Positions 53,214-64,000 of a stretch of 64,000 nucleotides of DNA are shown here, piece after piece; position 1 is the first letter of the stretch; each line of letters begins with the position of its first letter. Below the pieces are notes generated by a model. The model ran no database searches and was not told the origin of the DNA. It saw nothing but the letters and a program-made list of their open reading frames with translations. The position numbers and the translations under genes are program-made. Source of the DNA: Corynebacterium timonense (lineage in GTDB: Bacteria > Actinomycetota > Actinomycetes > Mycobacteriales > Mycobacteriaceae); contig NZ_LT629765.1 of assembly GCF_900105305.1 (NCBI RefSeq), positions 1,116,001-1,180,000 on the forward strand, written 5' to 3'.

Positions 53214-53522
53214 TTACTCACCTTCCCCGAGGATCTGCGGAACGACAAAACGCTCGTCCTCCACCGCGGGCGCCTGGTCGAGCGCCTGCTGCTGGGTGAG
53301 GGTCTTCTTTTCCACGTCGGGGCGCATGCCCGCCTCGAGCGAGTGCGGGTGGCTCATCGGCTCGACGCCCTCGGTGTCGACTTTTTGCACCTTGGACACT
53401 GCATCGACGATGGTATCGAGCTGCACGGCGATGTCGTCGAGCTCCTCCTCGCTCATGGCGATGCGGGCGAGCTTGGCAATGTGGGAGACTTCGTCGCGTG
53501 AGATCCCTGAGGTTTCAGACAA
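53214..53522 (-). CDS. gatC: Aspartyl/glutamyl-tRNA amidotransferase subunit C
   Basis: GatC (102 residues from this start) is the small subunit that stabilises GatA on GatB. It has [22 protein letters not shown] near the start (read in parts), [29 protein letters not shown] and the C-terminal [12 protein letters not shown]. The start is uncertain: no ATG exists at the right place. TTG at 53522 gives [12 protein letters not shown], closest to homologs; TTGs at 53540 and 53534 and a GTG at 53582 are alternatives. The stop lies one base from gatA. Confidence 0.85.
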   Translation of the reverse strand: MSETSGISRDEVSHIAKLARIAMSEEELDDIAVQLDTIVDAVSKVQKVDTEGVEPMSHPHSLEAGMRPDVEKKTLTQQQALDQAPAVEDERFVVPQILGEGE

Positions 53523-53648
53523 AGCGTCAGACAAAGACAAAGTAGGTCCAATCTTTCGTGGTCGGGCTACGTAAAACGCCACTATCTTAGCAGCCGCGGT
53601 GTTCGATTCACGCCTGTCTCACATGCCCGCGGTGCTATAAATGTGAGC

Positions 53649-54317
53649 ATGTCCTACCTCATCCGCGTGACCCTTCCCGACCAGCCGGGCAGCCTCGGCC
53701 AACTCGCGGAGGCGTTCGGGATGATCGATGCCGACATCCGTTCCGTGGATATCGTGGAGACCGACGCCAGCGGCGCCGTCACCGACGACATCGTCGTCGA
53801 CCTTCCCACGGGCACGCTTGTCGACGCCCTCATCACCGCCGCCGCCAGCCTGGACGACGTCGAGGTCGACGGCATCCGCCCGTTCACCGGCCGGGTAGAC
53901 CGCCGCGGCCAGGTGGAAATGCTCGCGCGGATTGCCTCCCGGACGAACGACGTCACCGCAGCGATGGAGGAGCTCGTCTCCGTCATGCCGCAGGCCTTGA
54001 CCTCCTCGTGGGCCGTCGTCCTCGAGGACACCGGCGGCGGCCTGCGCCGGATCGCGGCGTCGCAAGCAGCCCCCTCCGACGACGGCTCCTCCCCAGCCGC
54101 TATCGGGGTCGACTCGGCGCGGATCCTGCACCAGGAGTCCGACGTGTGGGTGCCGGAGCCGTGGTGGCTGCTGGAGACGACGGTCGCGGCCTGCCCCCTG
54201 ACGGGCACGGACCTGCTGCTCGTCATCGGGCGCGTCGGCGGGCCGGACTTTCTCGCCTCAGAGGTCTCGCAGATCGGAGACTTAGGCACGATCATCGGGG
54301 CATTGTTGCGCTGCTAA
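53649..54317 (+). CDS. ACT-domain protein
   Basis: This is a 222-residue cytoplasmic protein. The N-terminal ACT domain (about 1-75) begins MSYLIRVTLPDQPGSLGQLAEAF and contains DADIRSVDIVETDASGAVTDD. The C-terminal part (about 90-222) has GRVGGPDFLASEVSQIGDLG and may be a GAF-like fold. It should bind an amino acid or similar ligand. A TATAAA (about 53634) lies so close to the ATG that the transcript is probably leaderless; a GTG at 53643 is an alternative start. It is divergent from gatC. Confidence 0.75.
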   Translation: MSYLIRVTLPDQPGSLGQLAEAFGMIDADIRSVDIVETDASGAVTDDIVVDLPTGTLVDALITAAASLDDVEVDGIRPFTGRVDRRGQVEMLARIASRTNDVTAAMEELVSVMPQALTSSWAVVLEDTGGGLRRIAASQAAPSDDGSSPAAIGVDSARILHQESDVWVPEPWWLLETTVAACPLTGTDLLLVIGRVGGPDFLASEVSQIGDLGTIIGALLRC

Positions 54318-54361
54318 ATTCGCCCTTGCGGCGGTTCTATAGTTTTGGAATTATAGATTCC

Positions 54362-54898
54362 ATGACATCCACTGACTCCGACCGCACCGCTTCCCACCTC
54401 ACGGACCGCATCACCGACCTCGAACAACGCGTCGCCGCGCTCGAAGACGCCTCCGCACCCGCCTCGGACACGCCTCCCCCGCTCGTCCCGGGCACCTCCC
54501 TGCCCGACATCGTCGCCGCCGTCAAGAACTCCCCCGATCTGACCGACGGCGCCGTCATGTTCGGCGGCTCCGTCACCTCCGGCAGCCGCACCTTCGACTA
54601 CCAGTGGGTCCGTCCCACGCACTGGGTCGCCGACAACGAGTGGGACGATCAGATCGAGCGTCTTGCGGCGCTTGCCCACCCGATCCGCGGCGAGATCCTG
54701 CGCCGCCTCCTGTGTGCTCCCGGCACGGCCGCCGAGCTCGTGAGCGAAGGCGTCGTCTCCTCCGCCGGCACGGCCTACCACCACCTCAACGCCCTCCAGT
54801 CCGCCGGGTGGGTGGCCAAGACCTCCGGCTCCTACTCCGTCCCCGCCAGCCGGGTCATCCCCCTCATGACCATCATTACTGCTGCGGAGGCCCACTGA
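54362..54898 (+). CDS. ArsR-like winged-helix regulator with coiled-coil N-terminus
   Basis: This is a 178-residue protein. Residues about 12-32 (LTDRITDLEQRVAALEDA) form a short coiled coil. A linker with GAVMFGGSVTSGSRTFDYQW follows. The C-terminal winged helix (about 95-170) has IERLAALAHPIRGEILRRLL, VSSAGTAYHHLNALQSAGWV and a wing. It resembles ArsR-type repressors but has no cysteine metal site. A TATAGA about 7 nt before the ATG suggests a leaderless message. Its stop overlaps the start of the serine hydrolase gene (TGATG), so it probably controls this three-gene operon. A palindromic operator is not obvious. Confidence 0.8.
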   Translation: MTSTDSDRTASHLTDRITDLEQRVAALEDASAPASDTPPPLVPGTSLPDIVAAVKNSPDLTDGAVMFGGSVTSGSRTFDYQWVRPTHWVADNEWDDQIERLAALAHPIRGEILRRLLCAPGTAAELVSEGVVSSAGTAYHHLNALQSAGWVAKTSGSYSVPASRVIPLMTIITAAEAH

Positions 54899-55916
54899 TG
54901 ACCACCGCACACCGCCTCATCGGCGTCGCGGTGGGAATCGCCGTGCTCGCCGTGTTCCTCCTCCTCGGCCCGCGCCCGGTCAGCCTGAGCGAGGAACGCA
55001 CCGGCGATGAGCAGATCGCGGCCATCCTCCGCGACAACGCGGAGCGCGGCCACCGCACCCTGACCGCCTTCGTCTACGACAACGGCGAGGTCACCTACGG
55101 CGGCCTTGGGGCCGACGAGTACACCGAGGTCGAGATCGGCTCCGCCACCAAGACCTTTAACGCCGAGCTCGTACGCCAGCAGATTGAGGAGGGCGCCCTC
55201 AGCCTCGAGACGACGGTGGGCGAGCTTATCGACGTCCCCGGCGCGCCCGTTGCCGACGTGCGCATCGAGGAGCTGCTCAACCACACCTCTGGACTCGACT
55301 CCATGGAGGGCCTCGGCACCGGCGAGCTCCTGCTCGCCAACCTGCGCGAGGGCGGAAACCCCTACCGCGACGACACCCCGGAGGACATCCTCGCTGCGGC
55401 CGCTGAGGCCTCCGTGGAGGGCAGAGGCGACAGGAGCTACTCCAACTTCGGTCACGCCCTGCTGGGGCAGCTGTTGGCCCGGAACGCCGGCACCACCTAC
55501 GAGGAGCTCGTGCGCACGAGAATTTTTGAGCCGGCCGGGATGACGCAGACGTATCTTGCCACCCCCGCTGCGACAGCTGACGATCCGGCGCGCGGGGTGG
55601 GCTCGAGCGGTCGCCGCGCTGAGCCGTGGGTCATGGACGGATGGGCCCCCGCTGGCGCGATCCGCTCCACCGCCGCCGACATGGCCGCCTACGCCGCGTG
55701 GGTTGCCGAGCACGGCCGCCCCGACTACGCGTGGTCCGTGTATGACGCAGAAGGGGCGGCCTACCCCTACCACAACGGAGGCACGGGCGGGTACCGCACC
55801 ATGTTCGTGTGGGACCCGGACGACGAGGCGCGGGCCGCCTTCGTGGTCAACTCGAGCCCGGCCGACACCGAGGATCTCGGCGTGGCCCTGCTCACCTCAA
55901 CGAAGGAGGCACAGTG

Positions 55917-55917
<1 letters not shown>
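54898..55917 (+). CDS. Exported serine hydrolase (beta-lactamase / D-Ala-D-Ala carboxypeptidase-like)
   Basis: This 339-residue class C beta-lactamase-fold protein has an N-terminal signal or anchor helix (HRLIGVAVGIAVLAVFLLLG). Catalytic motifs: SATK (Ser-x-x-Lys, about residue 82), YSN (about 181) and HNGGTGG (about 292), plus NHTSGLDSMEGLG and GWAPAGAIRSTAADMAAYA. It acts outside the membrane on a peptide, ester or peptidoglycan substrate that is not known. It is held between its presumed regulator and a small membrane protein by TGATG overlaps on both sides, which implies one translational unit. Confidence 0.85.
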
Positions 55918-58912
<2,995 letters not shown>

Positions 58913-58918
58913 GCGCGC

Positions 58919-59767
58919 TCACTCCAGCCCCTCCCACATCTCGCGCGCCGCGCGGTAGTTCGCGGCCGCCGCCGCGACCGTATCGGCTGGGCGCGCCCAC
59001 ACGTCGATCTCCACCTCCGCGGGGTCGATGCCCAGCTCGTCGAAAAAGCGCCACACCGTCGTCGGCGCCTCCGGGGCGAGAGCGATGCGGGTTCCTCCCT
59101 CGACGAGCGCGGCGAGGGCGTCCTTGTCCGCGGCGCCGCGCAGCCGGGCGATGTCGACGGTGAGCCACGGCACGTTCACGAGGGCGGTTGTGTGCAGCAG
59201 GTGGGCGTCAAACAGCGCCAGCCGCTCCTCCGGCTCCGGCACCGCAGGGATCGTCTCGTAGTCGGTCGCCCCCGCAAGGGTGCCCGCCATGACCTGCGGC
59301 AACGAGGGTTCGTCGAGCTGCAGGATGGTGCCCACGCCGAAGCGCCTTTCCACGTCCGCCCGGTGCGTCCGCGCTGCCTCGTAAAGAGCGTCGGTGACAT
59401 CGCGCAGCGCGCCGCTGTCCGTGATCATGCGATGGCCGTTCGCCATCTCGATCTCGGCGGCTAGGGTCCACGGCCCCACCAGCTGGACCTTGAGCTCGGA
59501 GACCTGCCCCGCCCACAGTTCCTCGAGCCGGTCGAGGTCTCGCGCCATCTGATCCCGCGCCGCACGGTGGTGGGTGGACGCCCGCCAGCCGCGAGGCCCG
59601 AGGTCAATGGGGATGTCCAGAAGGGCGGCGGTGCGGCCGACGAGGTCGGAGCCTGCTCCCCGGGCGGGCAGCTGCGGGACGTGCGGGGTGGGGCTTTCGC
59701 CCAGCACGATCTCGGCGGCCGCCGCCAAGTCCGTGCCGGGAAGCTCCCCGAGGCCGAACGCGGTCAT
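58919..59767 (-). CDS. MetE/UroD-like fold protein (methionine-synthase family, unassigned)
   Basis: This 282-residue protein begins MTAFGLGELPGTDLAAAAEI and has VSELKVQLVGPWTLAAEIEM, TILQLDEPSLPQVMAG, and WRFFDELGIDPAEVEIDVW near the end. LQLDEPSLP matches the barrel strand of cobalamin-independent methionine synthases and uroporphyrinogen decarboxylases, but the zinc site (HxC ... C) of MetE is not found, so methionine synthase activity is doubtful. It follows mnmA by 11 bp and is probably co-transcribed, an order I remember from other corynebacteria. Confidence 0.75.
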   Translation of the reverse strand: MTAFGLGELPGTDLAAAAEIVLGESPTPHVPQLPARGAGSDLVGRTAALLDIPIDLGPRGWRASTHHRAARDQMARDLDRLEELWAGQVSELKVQLVGPWTLAAEIEMANGHRMITDSGALRDVTDALYEAARTHRADVERRFGVGTILQLDEPSLPQVMAGTLAGATDYETIPAVPEPEERLALFDAHLLHTTALVNVPWLTVDIARLRGAADKDALAALVEGGTRIALAPEAPTTVWRFFDELGIDPAEVEIDVWARPADTVAAAAANYRAAREMWEGLE

Positions 59768-59778
59768 GGGTGCGGTAC

Positions 59779-60858
59779 CTACGCCGTCTCGCAGATGGTC
59801 CCGGAGCCGAGCACCACGTCGCCCAGCCCGTCGGGGTCGGGCCGGTAGAGCACCGCCGCCTGGCCCGGCGCGACCCCCTCCAACGATGAGTGCAGCGCGA
59901 GAGTCATCGCGTCTCCGTCGACCGTGGCGTGGCACCCCACGACCCCGCCGTGGGCCCGGACCTGGACCAGCGCCTCGAAGCTGCCGGTCATTCCCGGGTG
60001 CAGCACCTTAAGGCGGTCCGCGGTGATCGCGTGCACCTTGAGCGCCTCGCGCGGGCCGACGGTGACGTCGCCCGTTGCGGCGTCGATGCCCGTGACGTAG
60101 CGCGGCTTGCCGTCCGCGGCGGGAACGCGCAGGTCTAGGCCGCGGCGCTGACCGATCGTGTACTGGAAAGCCCCGTCGTGTTCCTTGAGCGCCGTGCCGT
60201 CCTGGTCGCGGATCATGCCGGGGCGCAGGCCAATGCTCGAGCCCAAAAAGGCCTGAGTGTTGCCGTCGGGGATGAAGCAAATGTCGTAGGAGTCGGGCTT
60301 GGTGGCCGTCGAAAAGCCGTAGCGGGCAGCCTCCTCGCGGATAAGCGGCTTCTCCGTGTCGCCGACGGGAAACAGGCACTTGTCCAGCTCGCGGCGGGTG
60401 AGCACACCGAGCACGTAGGACTGATCCTTTGCCGGGTCCGCGCTGCGGCGCAGGTTTCCCTCATCGTCGACGATGGCGTAGTGGCCGGTGGCCACGGCGT
60501 CGAAGCCGAGGGCGAGGGCACGCTCGAGCAGCGCGGCGAACTTGATCTTCTCGTTGCAGCGCAGGCACGGGTTCGGGGTCTCGCCGTGCTCGTAGGACCA
60601 GACGAAGTTGTCAATGACCTCTTCTTTGAAGCGGTCCGAAAAGTCCCACACGTAGAAGGGAATGCCCAGCTTGTCGCACACGCGGCGCGCGTCGGCGGAG
60701 TCTTCGAGCGAGCAGCACCCGCGCGCCGATTCGCGGGTGGCTTGCGGGTCGCGCGACAAGGCCAAGTGCACGCCGACCACGTCGTGGCCCGCCTCGACAA
60801 GGCGCGCCGCCGCCACAGAGCTGTCCACTCCCCCGCTCATCGCCGCCAAAACTCGCAT
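59779..60858 (-). CDS. mnmA: tRNA 2-thiouridine synthase
   Basis: MnmA (359 residues) thiolates U34 of tRNA-Glu, -Gln and -Lys. Motifs: [19 protein letters not shown] (ATP-pyrophosphatase P-loop), [12 protein letters not shown] (first catalytic Cys), [30 protein letters not shown] (second Cys) and the C-terminal beta domain with YTIGQRRGL. The start at 60858 ([10 protein letters not shown]) follows homologs; TACACT 7 nt upstream suggests a leaderless message. It uses sulfur from a cysteine desulfurase. It is divergent from a spermidine-synthase-like gene. Confidence 0.95.
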   Translation of the reverse strand: MRVLAAMSGGVDSSVAAARLVEAGHDVVGVHLALSRDPQATRESARGCCSLEDSADARRVCDKLGIPFYVWDFSDRFKEEVIDNFVWSYEHGETPNPCLRCNEKIKFAALLERALALGFDAVATGHYAIVDDEGNLRRSADPAKDQSYVLGVLTRRELDKCLFPVGDTEKPLIREEAARYGFSTATKPDSYDICFIPDGNTQAFLGSSIGLRPGMIRDQDGTALKEHDGAFQYTIGQRRGLDLRVPAADGKPRYVTGIDAATGDVTVGPREALKVHAITADRLKVLHPGMTGSFEALVQVRAHGGVVGCHATVDGDAMTLALHSSLEGVAPGQAAVLYRPDPDGLGDVVLGSGTICETA

Positions 60859-60883
60859 GGCCCGGAGTGTACCCTCGCAGGAC

Positions 60884-61660
60884 ATGCCCCCAAAAAGCGA
60901 GCGCTACGACATCGACACCGGCGAGGCCCGCGTCGTCCACGAGCACGACGGTTCGCTCACGCTCGAGGTCAACGGCGTGCCCAGCTCCTCGATCGTGCCC
61001 GGAGATCCGCTGCGCCTCGACTTCGAATACATGCGCTGGATCGCCGCCTTCCTCGACGACATCCGCCGCTGGGACGCCCCCCGCCTGACCCATCTCGGCG
61101 GCGGTGCGTGCTCGCTGGCCCGCTACTTCGCCGCCGCATGGCCGGGCAGCCGCAATACCGTCGTCGAGGTCGACGCCGAGCTCGCGCGTCTCGCCCGCAC
61201 GCTTTTCGACGTCCCCCGGGCGCCCGCCGTCGCCATCCGCGTCGGCGACGCCCTCGCAGAGACGGAGCGCTTCAAGCCGGCCACCCGCGATGTCATCATC
61301 CGCGACGTTTTCGCTGGGTCGACGACCCCGCGGGAGCTGACAACGGTGGGGTTCTACGCGGCGGCGCGGGCGTCGCTGCGCGAGCGCGGCGTCTACGTGG
61401 CCAACTGCGGCTCCCGGTCCGACCTGCGTGAAGCCCGTGAGGAGCTGGCGGGGATGGCCGAGGTGTGGCCGCACCTGGCAGCGATCGCGGACCCGCCGAT
61501 GCTCAAGGGCCGCCGCTACGGCAACATCGTGCTCATCGGGGCGAACGAGCCCCTCGAGGGGTCACCGCAGCTCACGCGCGCTTTGCTCGGAGGGGCCGTG
61601 CCCGCGCAGTTGAAGGGGAACCAGTGGGCGCGGAGGCTGGCGACGACTCCGCGGCACTGA
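60884..61660 (+). CDS. Spermidine-synthase-like (SAM-binding) protein
   Basis: This 258-residue Rossmann methyltransferase-fold protein belongs to the spermidine synthase superfamily. It has [21 protein letters not shown] (nucleotide-binding loop), [18 protein letters not shown] with an acidic residue after the strand, [20 protein letters not shown] and [13 protein letters not shown]. It lacks the N-terminal beta-domain of true SpeE, and the catalytic GGGDG reads GGGAC, so polyamine synthesis is unlikely. Its 3' end overlaps the convergent MprF-like gene by 89 bp. Confidence 0.8.
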   Translation: MPPKSERYDIDTGEARVVHEHDGSLTLEVNGVPSSSIVPGDPLRLDFEYMRWIAAFLDDIRRWDAPRLTHLGGGACSLARYFAAAWPGSRNTVVEVDAELARLARTLFDVPRAPAVAIRVGDALAETERFKPATRDVIIRDVFAGSTTPRELTTVGFYAAARASLRERGVYVANCGSRSDLREAREELAGMAEVWPHLAAIADPPMLKGRRYGNIVLIGANEPLEGSPQLTRALLGGAVPAQLKGNQWARRLATTPRH

Positions 61661-64000
61661 CCGCGTGGCGGCTGGCTAAGAACTCCTTCACCACCCCGAC
61701 GTAGTCGGCAGGCTTCAACGTTGGAAGGTAGCAGCTGACCACCGCGACGGCGATGGCGCCGAGCGCGAGTTCGTCGTCGTACGCCAGGTACCATCCGGAA
61801 TGCGTCGGGTGGAACTTATATTTCGACGCCGCCAACGAGCGGAACCCGTAGAGAGGCTCGATGCTCGCACCTGCCCGGTCGAGGATGACCTCGGGCAGCG
61901 ACTCCGGTGCACCGGAGCGCGCCAGAGGCGCCCCCGACAAGGAGACCCACGCCAGCCCCTCCGACCCCGCGATCACCGCGGCCTCAGCGAGCAGGAACTC
62001 TACCGTGGGCCGGAAGCCGTCCGGGTCGCGGCGCATGAAGTCCAGGGTGTAGCCGACGAGTTCGCCGCCCTCGTAGACGGGCAACCAACTTGTCACCCCG
62101 TGCACGCGCGTGTCGTCTCCCACGGCCAGGAGTAGCTTCGTCCCCTCAACCTGCAGCTCGTCGAGGCTGCCGAGGGTAAAGCCCATCTCGGGCAGCGCTT
62201 TTTCCGCCATCCACTGCTCGGACAGCGCCGCAATCTTCTCCCGGGTTTCAACATCGAGCTCCGACCAGTCCGTCCACACCGCGCGTATCCCATCCTTGGC
62301 GGCGCGGTTGCGCGCGGTGCGGATGTTCTGGAACTTCTTTCCCTTGAACTCCAAGTTGTCGGTGGACATGAGCGCCTCTTCGGCGACGCGCACCGTACGA
62401 AAACCGGGCCGGGCGAAATCCTCAGGCACCGAGTACCACGCCACGCGCCACCCCTGCTCGGCCGCGTAGTCCTCGAAGGCCGCGGCGACCGCGTCGCGGC
62501 TGGCGCCGTTGGTGTACACGGGAGCGCCGAGAGTCACCGCGACGCCGCGCGCCACTCGGTAGGCGACGTAACCCTCGTAGCCCTCGCCACTGCCGTCGCT
62601 GCCGTCGCTGCCGTCGCTTCCGTGGAAGAAGTACCTGGTGCCGTTCCACAGTCCCATCCAGGCCAAGTGGTCGCCCGTGCCGCGGGTGAGGATGCCGCGG
62701 GCGCGTTCCCTCTCCGTTGCCCGCGTCGCCGACGGCACGGAGACCAGCGCGCGGTGGACGCCAACAATGAGCGCGGCCCAGAACGCAATTCCCACCCACT
62801 CGTACAGGATCCACGATGCGGCGCTGAGCGGGACGACAGCATGGGGGAACAAGTGGGCCACAACGGGCGGGAGGAACCGGAGCGGCGTCTCTGCCAGGGC
62901 GGCGCCGAACGAGGGCGGCTGAACGAAACCCGGGTCGAGCAGAGCCCCGACCACCCACACCAGAGCGCACACCGCGAGCGCGGCCGCTGCCGGGCCGACG
63001 GCGAGGGCCGACTGCGAGCGAACCCGGAAGCGCGACCTCGTCGCCGCAAGCACGCACACCACGGCCAACCAGGGCACAAGCACGACAACGACGGTGAACA
63101 CCACAAGCGGCGCCGCGGCGTCGACTCCGGCACCGCCGACACCGGCACTTACACCGGCACCGACACGGCCGATCTGCGCGACAATCACGGCGCACGCCAC
63201 CAACGCGCCCGTCATCGCTAGCACCCACGCCAGCCGTCGGCCGCGGGCCAGGCCGCGAGCCACGACGAGCGAGAAGAGTAGCGGGGCGATGTTGAGAAGG
63301 AACGGGCCAAGGCCGCTTTGCCGGTTGACCATCAGCGCTTCTAAGCACGCGTGAGATGTCGCGTTGGCACACCGGACGGCGACCTCCTCTGCCGCCACGG
63401 CCGGCTCCCACATCAGCATGCTGGACTGCGCAAAGGGCCCGTGGGCGGCGGGGTTGAGCGCTGTCAACGCGGGCCCGAACGCGACAACCGCGAACAGGAC
63501 AGCCACCAGCACGCGCGACTCGCGGAGGGAGACCCGAAGCGGAGCCAGCGTGCGTAAGCCGCCGTGCACCATGATGCCGGCGGCGCAGCCGAGCAGGACC
63601 GCCGACAGGGATACCACGGAGGTCAACGAGCCGTCGTACAGCACGAGCGTGCCCGTCAACGCGAACAGGACCAGCCGTAACCGACGGCGCCACAGCACCC
63701 CGAGCTCGGCTGTGGCGTAGGCAAGCGACCCGACGATCCATGCCATGGGCGACGCGTATGTCGCGGTGGCAGCGTCTGCGCCCCACGGGTTGAGGCCCCC
63801 GGCCTCGACCACGCTCGCTGCGACGGCCCCGACAGGAACGGCGACAGCGTGGACGGCCAGCGCCACGACGACAAACACGCGCGTGCCGAGGATCACCTCG
63901 CCGGGCACCGCGAATAGGAGCAGGGCACACGTGGCATAGAGCATCCCCGCGAGGTGCCAACTGGTGAGGCCGGAGGTGAGGACAGACGCGGCGTTTCCCC
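61572..64000 (-). CDS. MprF-like phosphatidylglycerol lysyltransferase-domain membrane protein, 5' end beyond window
   Basis: At least 809 residues are visible; the frame is open to the window edge with protein-like sequence (ASVLTSGLTSWHLAG), so the true start lies outside. The N-terminal part (to about residue 460) is a series of membrane helices, some Val/Ala-rich. A Ser/Gly/Asp repeat (GSDGSDGSDGSGEG) precedes the cytoplasmic DUF2156 domain (about 490-750) with GAPVYTNGASRDAVAAAFEDYA, RVAEEALMSTDNLEFKGKKFQNIRT (read in parts), WLPVYEGGELVGYTLDFMRRDP and EPLYGFRSLAASKYKFHPTHSGWYL. This matches aminoacyl-phosphatidylglycerol synthase domains, which add amino acids to lipids and lower the surface charge. 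The aminoacyl group is not predictable. Confidence 0.85.
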   Translation of the reverse strand, partial: GNAASVLTSGLTSWHLAGMLYATCALLLFAVPGEVILGTRVFVVVALAVHAVAVPVGAVAASVVEAGGLNPWGADAATATYASPMAWIVGSLAYATAELGVLWRRRLRLVLFALTGTLVLYDGSLTSVVSLSAVLLGCAAGIMVHGGLRTLAPLRVSLRESRVLVAVLFAVVAFGPALTALNPAAHGPFAQSSMLMWEPAVAAEEVAVRCANATSHACLEALMVNRQSGLGPFLLNIAPLLFSLVVARGLARGRRLAWVLAMTGALVACAVIVAQIGRVGAGVSAGVGGAGVDAAAPLVVFTVVVVLVPWLAVVCVLAATRSRFRVRSQSALAVGPAAAALAVCALVWVVGALLDPGFVQPPSFGAALAETPLRFLPPVVAHLFPHAVVPLSAASWILYEWVGIAFWAALIVGVHRALVSVPSATRATERERARGILTRGTGDHLAWMGLWNGTRYFFHGSDGSDGSDGSGEGYEGYVAYRVARGVAVTLGAPVYTNGASRDAVAAAFEDYAAEQGWRVAWYSVPEDFARPGFRTVRVAEEALMSTDNLEFKGKKFQNIRTARNRAAKDGIRAVWTDWSELDVETREKIAALSEQWMAEKALPEMGFTLGSLDELQVEGTKLLLAVGDDTRVHGVTSWLPVYEGGELVGYTLDFMRRDPDGFRPTVEFLLAEAAVIAGSEGLAWVSLSGAPLARSGAPESLPEVILDRAGASIEPLYGFRSLAASKYKFHPTHSGWYLAYDDELALGAIAVAVVSCYLPTLKPADYVGVVKEFLASRHAVSAAESSPASAPTGSPSTARARPLRAKRA

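Noticed and set aside
58919..59767. Methionine synthase (MetE) call
   Set aside because: The fold is similar (LQLDEPSLP), but the zinc-binding HxC and Cys residues required for MetE activity are not found and the protein is much shorter.
60884..61660. Spermidine synthase (SpeE) call
   Set aside because: The catalytic GGGDG motif reads GGGAC and the N-terminal domain is missing; only the superfamily fold is supported.

Overview
The window looks like a chromosomal segment of a Corynebacterium or a very close relative. It is GC-rich. ilvB-ilvN-ilvC is divergent from an MscCG-type channel and ilvD. The backbone order (mnmA, ligA, gatC-gatA, pfkA, gatB, ilvD, mscCG, ilvB-N-C, serA, leuB, an FAH-family decarboxylase, gltX) follows the order I remember for C. 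glutamicum. There is also a mycolyltransferase relic, a LADTG sorting signal, and many promoters whose -10 box sits about 7 nt before the start codon (leaderless transcripts).

Layout. 1-4420 (minus): a compact NAD operon nrtR-nadA-nadB-nadC-cysteine desulfurase, with a 29-bp palindrome in front of nrtR. 4458-5365: panD, and a divergent small His-rich protein whose promoter is covered by two copies of an 18-bp motif. 5369-10330: a scar region with a frame-broken mycolyltransferase relic, an IS256-family element, two remnants of an IS1249-like transposase and an AT-richer orphan lipoprotein gene. 10283-12139: tRNA-Glu, tRNA-Gln and gltX.

12286-25297 (plus) is the most distinctive part: an anchored-repeat metal-type ABC transporter island. 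Three tandem surface proteins with nearly identical blocks (12356, 13476, 16008) precede an overlapping run of genes: LADTG surface protein, ZnuA-like binding lipoprotein with a foreign repeat domain inserted in it, another anchored protein, ABC ATPase, permease and a last anchored protein. Ten copies of one repeat domain are spread over seven polypeptides, and each copy has an H-x-H motif before F-x-x-P-G. The likely substrate is zinc or another divalent metal (inference from the ZnuA fold and a Fur/Zur-like palindrome at 12286). Two of the genes carry a single-base loss in or beside a C run that removes the membrane anchor.

25309-37773: isochorismate synthase, FAH-family decarboxylase, a DnaQ-like nuclease with a cNMP/CBS/DUF294 protein, leuB and serA flanked by two related lipoproteins, a DUF262 protein and a cation efflux pump. 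38092-45937: branched-chain amino acid genes, with an ilv leader peptide and attenuator that are fully readable. 45956-64000: housekeeping genes (gatCAB, pfkA, ligA, mnmA) with smaller genes between them, including a regulator/serine hydrolase/membrane protein operon. The window ends inside an MprF-like gene.

The two single-base anchor losses and the broken mycolyltransferase could be biology or homopolymer errors in the assembly. Raw reads would decide.
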